DNA from: Geobacter sp. UBA1603
GTDB taxonomy: Bacteria; Desulfobacterota; Desulfuromonadia; Geobacterales; Pseudopelobacteraceae
DNA: 19,862 nt
Assembly (NCBI GenBank): GCA_002322035.1
Contig: DCNF01000018.1
Coordinates: 1-19,862 of the forward strand
Direction of reading: 5' to 3'
In this document: piece by piece, positions 16,885 through 19,862 of the stretch
Position numbering within the stretch: position 1 is the stretch's first letter
Layout: the number at the start of each line of letters is the position of its first letter
Notes under the pieces: model-generated
What the model was told of the DNA's origin: nothing
The model's database searches: none
What the model saw: the letters and a program-made list of their open reading frames with translations, nothing else
Translations under genes and position numbers: made by a program

Positions 16885-16972
16885 CTGGGAGGCGGAGCTA
16901 CATACATTGCTTCAGCGCCTGAATCCGTTGCAGACATTTAAATAACACGGCACACCGCTGTAACCGGCATTC

Positions 16973-16981
16973 TGCTATGAT
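16973..16981 (+). promoter_or_regulatory. Candidate extended -10 promoter for the small-protein/phospholipase unit
   Basis: TGCTATGAT combines the TGn extension with a 5-of-6 match to TATAAT. It lies 43 bases before the ATG at 17024. No -35 box is visible, which is usual for extended -10 promoters. The remaining intergenic sequence 16885-16972 shows nothing else I can support. Confidence 0.4.
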
Positions 16982-17023
16982 TTCAGCATATATTCAGATT
17001 CTTGCCGAAGGAGATGCCAAATC

Positions 17024-17248
17024 ATGAATGCAACTCATCAGTGTGTCGATTGCGGATGCCGGGCAAGCAGCTCAATCATTGACGAAATCAAGCCGGTCTA
17101 CCGGCTGGAGCAGGTCAAATTCAGCTGCGGGGCTGAGCAGACCCATTTCTACGGGGCACACGGACGTATCGGGAAGTTCTCACATGAGGGATGCTGTTCT
17201 GAAGCAGGCCGTTCAGCTGGAACAGATGTGACTGCAGTAAGCCGGTAG
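17024..17248 (+). CDS. Small cysteine-rich protein, possible zinc-binding
   Basis: 74 residues, not recognised. It has six cysteines (7, 10, 12, 35, 57, 58) and several histidines (5, 41, 46, 54). Together CVDCGC, SCGAEQTHF and SHEGCCSE look like a metal-binding knuckle arrangement. AAGGAG (17008-17013) lies 10 bases before the ATG, and an extended -10 box stands upstream. It precedes another small CxxC protein by 54 bases in the same direction. No signal peptide or membrane segment is seen. The function is unknown. The coding call rests on the ribosome site and the Cys pattern, because an overlapping frame is also open here. Confidence 0.6.
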   Translation: MNATHQCVDCGCRASSSIIDEIKPVYRLEQVKFSCGAEQTHFYGAHGRIGKFSHEGCCSEAGRSAGTDVTAVSR

Positions 17249-17302
17249 CTTCACTATGCAGAGATGGTAGATCTCTGTAAGCACACCATTGAGGAGTTTC
17301 CG

Positions 17303-17473
17303 ATGACATGCCCGAAATGTAAGGCGAAAATTGGCGTGGTTAGCCATCAGGTGTTTATGGACACTGGCGTCGTAACCTGCAGCAGATGTTTTTTGTGTGG
17401 ACACTGGGCATTGCCGCACCAGCCGGTAGCCCCGAAAAATACGAGAAGAATCAAGTCCGCACAGGACCGCTGA
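17303..17473 (+). CDS. Small zinc-ribbon-like protein
   Basis: 56 residues from the ATG at 17303, chosen because GAGGAG (17291-17296) lies six bases upstream. A longer reading from 17264 lacks such a site. MTCPKCKAKIG at the N-terminus and CSRCFLCGHW near the middle give two CxxC knuckles about 20 residues apart, a classical zinc-ribbon layout. The C-terminus is basic (NTRRIKSAQDR). It may bind nucleic acid or a protein partner. It stands 20 bases before the phospholipase C family gene, probably in one transcript. The role is unknown. Confidence 0.65.
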   Translation: MTCPKCKAKIGVVSHQVFMDTGVVTCSRCFLCGHWALPHQPVAPKNTRRIKSAQDR

Positions 17474-17493
17474 CAGATAACCAACGACTGACG

Positions 17494-18423
17494 ATGCCCG
17501 GTCCGTACGCCCACATCGCACTCGCGGCATTACTGTACGACAACGGCCGGTTTGGAAAGGCCGTTCATCCTCCATTGCTCCAGCCCCTTTCAGAGCTCTT
17601 CAGATTCTGCCTGCTCGGCGCGGTCAGCCCCGATTATCCCAACCTTGCCATTGATGATGCCGGAGCACCTGAATGGGCGGATGCCATGCACTATCAGCGG
17701 ACCGGAACGATGATCCAGGAAGGGATCAGGCAGTTGAAGCAGTCGCGCAACACGGAATCCTTCGCCCGTCGATTGGCATGGTTTCTCGGATACTGTGCCC
17801 ATGTAATCTCTGATGCGACCATTCACCCGGTTGTCCGCCTTAAAGTAGGCGACTACGCTTCAAATGTCCTTGAGCACCGCATCTGTGAGATGCACCAGGA
17901 TGTCTATGTCCACGAACTGATCTGTCCGGGAAGACAGATCGGCCATTCTCCTGATTTCAACACCACTCTCGCCAGCTGCAGCCACTCCTCCCGGGACAGG
18001 AGGCTGCATACTGATATCTCCCGCTTCTGGTCGGACCTGCTTCTGGAATGTCATCTGGAACTGTATGAGGAGAATCCGCCGGATATCCACGGCTGGCACG
18101 GCAATGCCTTGCGCCTGATACAGGCCGGCTCGGAAGATTCGCGGCATATTTTCCCGCTGGCGAGAAATATCCTAGCCAGGAATGGGCTCAGCTATCCTGC
18201 CGCAGGCTGCCCTGAACCGGCCTATATCAACGGGTTGATAGTGCCTGACGGGAGCAGGATGGACTACGGGGAAGTGTTTGCCAGGGCCATGCGGAATGTG
18301 GAGGAAGGATGGAGCGTCATCGCCGGGGCCATATTCGATGATGACCTGGCGTATCTTACCTGGTTCGGCGAATGGAACCTCGATACAGGCTGCGACCCGA
18401 GCGGTGAACAGGTGTTCTGGTGA
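17494..18423 (+). CDS. Zinc-dependent phospholipase C family protein
   Basis: 309 residues starting MPGPYAHI, the usual beginning for bacterial members of this family. A reading from 17386 adds 36 residues of out-of-family sequence that overlap the zinc-ribbon gene, so it was rejected. Potential zinc ligands in family positions are His7, Asp46 in AVSPDYP, His65 in MHY, and H102/D106/H110 in AHVISDATIH, then H133/D135/H139 in MHQDVYVHE. The family hydrolyses phospholipid head groups to diacylglycerol and a phospho-alcohol, but many distant members are uncharacterised. No signal peptide is visible, unlike secreted phospholipase C toxins, so an intracellular or peripheral membrane role is likelier. 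There is no clear ribosome site (GACTGACG precedes the ATG); coupling to the small gene upstream is possible. It converges with the Lgt-like gene, with nine bases between. Confidence 0.82.
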   Translation: MPGPYAHIALAALLYDNGRFGKAVHPPLLQPLSELFRFCLLGAVSPDYPNLAIDDAGAPEWADAMHYQRTGTMIQEGIRQLKQSRNTESFARRLAWFLGYCAHVISDATIHPVVRLKVGDYASNVLEHRICEMHQDVYVHELICPGRQIGHSPDFNTTLASCSHSSRDRRLHTDISRFWSDLLLECHLELYEENPPDIHGWHGNALRLIQAGSEDSRHIFPLARNILARNGLSYPAAGCPEPAYINGLIVPDGSRMDYGEVFARAMRNVEEGWSVIAGAIFDDDLAYLTWFGEWNLDTGCDPSGEQVFW

Positions 18424-18432
18424 TGCGGTCTG

Positions 18433-19485
18433 TCAGATGTTCTCACGGTTGACATGGAATGACATGGTCGCACCCGTGACCGTGCTTCGGCCGGTATAGA
18501 GGAAGATCGCCACCCATATCCCCTGCAGAAAGAGTATCACCGCCGGCGTCCAGAGGCTTTTCAGGCCGACCGTAAATTCCGGCCGGGGGACTGGTTCACC
18601 CGAGAGCAGCAGCGATGCTGCCACCGCGTATGCCAGCCCGACACCCCCCATGATCTGATATGCCGACACCGAGCCTCCTCCCCGGTAATCGGCGCGGAAC
18701 ACCTCTGAAAACGACCGCCAGCCCTGCGTTGTGACCGTGGCACAAAGAAACGCCGCCATGAAGTGCCCGGCAAGGAACAGCCCCGCTGAAGCCAACCCGC
18801 ACCCGGAGTAGAAGAGTGCCGTTAGCGCCTGCACCGGCAGCACCTCGGTTCCCTGCAATCCGTCTGCGTAGGCAATTTTTTTGGTCTCTCCGGAAAATAC
18901 CAGGCAGCGCCCTTCGAACAGCTTTCGGATCAGACCCGAGGTAGAGCTCAATGGTTTGCCGTAGCAGCAGCCGAAGCTGATGCAGGCAAGGCGGCCGAGC
19001 CCTTCGCCGAAGGCATAGGCGCTGGCGATTGCGGCATATGCCGCAAGGACCGGAATGTGGAAGGAGAGCCGCTCACCCGCCGTGGCATTGACCAGGCGGA
19101 TGGCGAAAGGTGTTACCAGGATCCCGACGAAAACTGCACCACCGACGGTAAAGGTATGGGCCTTTTTCTCGACGATGCGCGCCACCAGCCTCGACGCCGG
19201 CACGCAACAGGCGAGCATCACTGCCGTCAGGAGAGCCGTGCCGGTTGTGGAGACCCCGACAGATCCCATCAGCAGCAGCAGGACGGCAACGGCAACCAGA
19301 TAGGCATTGGCCGTCAGGATGCCGTACCAGGTGTAATTGATGCCGCGCCAGCTGCCGTCAGCGAGCTTCTCTGCCGGAGCGGAGGCAAATACCTGCCAGC
19401 GCTCCGCCGGCAGGAAGCGGATCCCCCACCAGATATAGAGCCCCAGCGTGAACATGACCGGAATGAGAATTAAAATTTCAGGCAT
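18433..19485 (-). CDS. Lgt-like (prolipoprotein diacylglyceryl transferase family) membrane protein
   Basis: 350 residues with about seven hydrophobic segments, so an inner-membrane protein. Family text includes YGILTANAYLVA near the N-terminus, the signature-like GEGLGRLACISFGCCYGKP (about 161-178) and the late RADYRGGGSVSAYQIMGG. Lgt moves diacylglycerol from phosphatidylglycerol to the cysteine of prolipoproteins. Here the Lgt signature (GR-x-x-N-F-x-N-x-E) has Cys where Asn and Glu are expected, as in a known class of Lgt paralogues. It may therefore act on another acceptor. The start is the ATG at 19485, because GGAGG lies six bases upstream. An ATG two codons earlier touches that site. 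It overlaps the stop of the Psd-like gene by eight bases (ATGCCTGA), so the two are coupled. Confidence 0.78.
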   Translation of the reverse strand: MPEILILIPVMFTLGLYIWWGIRFLPAERWQVFASAPAEKLADGSWRGINYTWYGILTANAYLVAVAVLLLLMGSVGVSTTGTALLTAVMLACCVPASRLVARIVEKKAHTFTVGGAVFVGILVTPFAIRLVNATAGERLSFHIPVLAAYAAIASAYAFGEGLGRLACISFGCCYGKPLSSTSGLIRKLFEGRCLVFSGETKKIAYADGLQGTEVLPVQALTALFYSGCGLASAGLFLAGHFMAAFLCATVTTQGWRSFSEVFRADYRGGGSVSAYQIMGGVGLAYAVAASLLLSGEPVPRPEFTVGLKSLWTPAVILFLQGIWVAIFLYTGRSTVTGATMSFHVNRENI

Positions 19486-19862
19486 TGCCATCCTCCGTGC
19501 CGGCCACAGACCTGATCGCTATCCGGGAACGGACTTTCACGTCGGTCTCCACCAGCGGAGTCCCAAAGCCGATTGAGAACCGGCTTTCAACACCACGCCG
19601 GTGCAAATTTTCAAGCAGATCGGTGTCGAATGCCACCTTTCCCTTCTGGAAAAGGAGCACATCGGTGCTGCTGCCGGGTCGGTAGAGGCTCTTCGGCTGC
19701 CCCTTGACCAGAAACATGCCGGCTTCCAGCGGACGCGGCGATTCGTATCCGTCGTTGCTGTAGGCCTGCACGATATCGCCGATCATCAGCGCGACTATCT
19801 CGATCATGGCGACAAGGCCGATGCCGGTCCCTCCCTCCACATCGGTATCGATGATGGTCACG
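19478..19862 (-). CDS. Phosphatidylserine-decarboxylase-like protein, C-terminal part (runs off right edge)
   Basis: The last 128 or so codons of a gene that continues past the window. The text GIGLVAMIEIVALMIGDIVQ, then KGQPKSLYRPGSSTDVLLFQKGKV, matches the C-terminal region of phosphatidylserine decarboxylases. In those enzymes a Gly-Ser bond (here in PGSST) is cut to give the pyruvoyl cofactor on the small subunit. Psd makes phosphatidylethanolamine at the inner membrane. The residues around the cut site (RPGSS rather than the common LGST) put it among the divergent large decarboxylase-like proteins, so the substrate is less certain. The stop codon overlaps the start of the Lgt-like gene. 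Confidence 0.7.
   Translation of the reverse strand, partial: VTIIDTDVEGGTGIGLVAMIEIVALMIGDIVQAYSNDGYESPRPLEAGMFLVKGQPKSLYRPGSSTDVLLFQKGKVAFDTDLLENLHRRGVESRFSIGFGTPLVETDVKVRSRIAIRSVAGTEDGNA

Noticed and set aside
17386..17493. A 36-residue N-terminal extension of the phospholipase C family protein
   Set aside because: It overlaps the zinc-ribbon gene in another frame. Family members start at or near MPGPYAHI, and no ribosome site supports the longer form.
18448..18468. The direct repeat GACATGGAAT/GACATGGTC near the end of the Lgt-like gene
   Set aside because: It is a short repeat inside the coding end of the gene with no associated structure, so probably chance.

Overview
The window is an ordinary, gene-dense bacterial chromosome segment. 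Reading frames are GC-rich, starts are ATG or GTG with mostly AGGAGG-type ribosome sites, and intergenic gaps are short. The gene families and an overall Geobacter-like style suggest a Gram-negative deltaproteobacterium of the Desulfuromonadales/Geobacterales type. That placement is an inference from gene content with no search behind it. I see no rRNA, tRNA, insertion sequence, prophage or CRISPR array. No gene-free stretch exceeds 300 bases; the longest is 3245-3518.

Left part (1-3.3 kb, minus strand): the N-terminal part of GDP-mannose 4,6-dehydratase (gmd) runs off the left edge. Next to it is a two-gene unit, an alpha/beta-hydrolase-like protein followed by a GH3-family adenylating enzyme. 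Their stop and start codons abut as TAGATG. Middle left (3.5-6.2 kb, plus strand): a large membrane-anchored cyclic-di-GMP protein with the order degenerate GGDEF, intact EAL, CBS pair, second GGDEF.

Centre (6.2-14.0 kb, minus strand): a tight four-gene run, read from right to left. It holds a diacylglycerol-kinase-like lipid kinase, a secreted glycosidase-like protein, a fused PHP-phosphoesterase/GT4 glycosyltransferase and polyphosphate kinase 1. The leading gene has a promoter that closely resembles an E. coli Pho box: 7-mers on an 11-base period, then 10 bases, then a -10 hexamer. Its spacing predicts a leaderless mRNA. Divergent from it (14.2-16.8 kb, plus) is a lipoprotein fusing a PhoA-type alkaline phosphatase to a calcineurin-like metallophosphoesterase. 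It ends in a textbook intrinsic terminator. Together these look like a phosphate-responsive locus for phosphate scavenging, polyphosphate storage and possibly glycolipid replacement of phospholipids; the glycolipid role is inference.

Right part (17.0-19.9 kb): two small cysteine-rich proteins and a zinc-dependent phospholipase C family protein on the plus strand converge on an Lgt-like membrane protein. That gene overlaps a phosphatidylserine-decarboxylase-like gene running off the right edge (minus strand). Lipid head-group chemistry recurs across the right two thirds of the window (lipid kinase, lipid-type glycosyltransferase, phospholipase C, Psd-like, Lgt-like).
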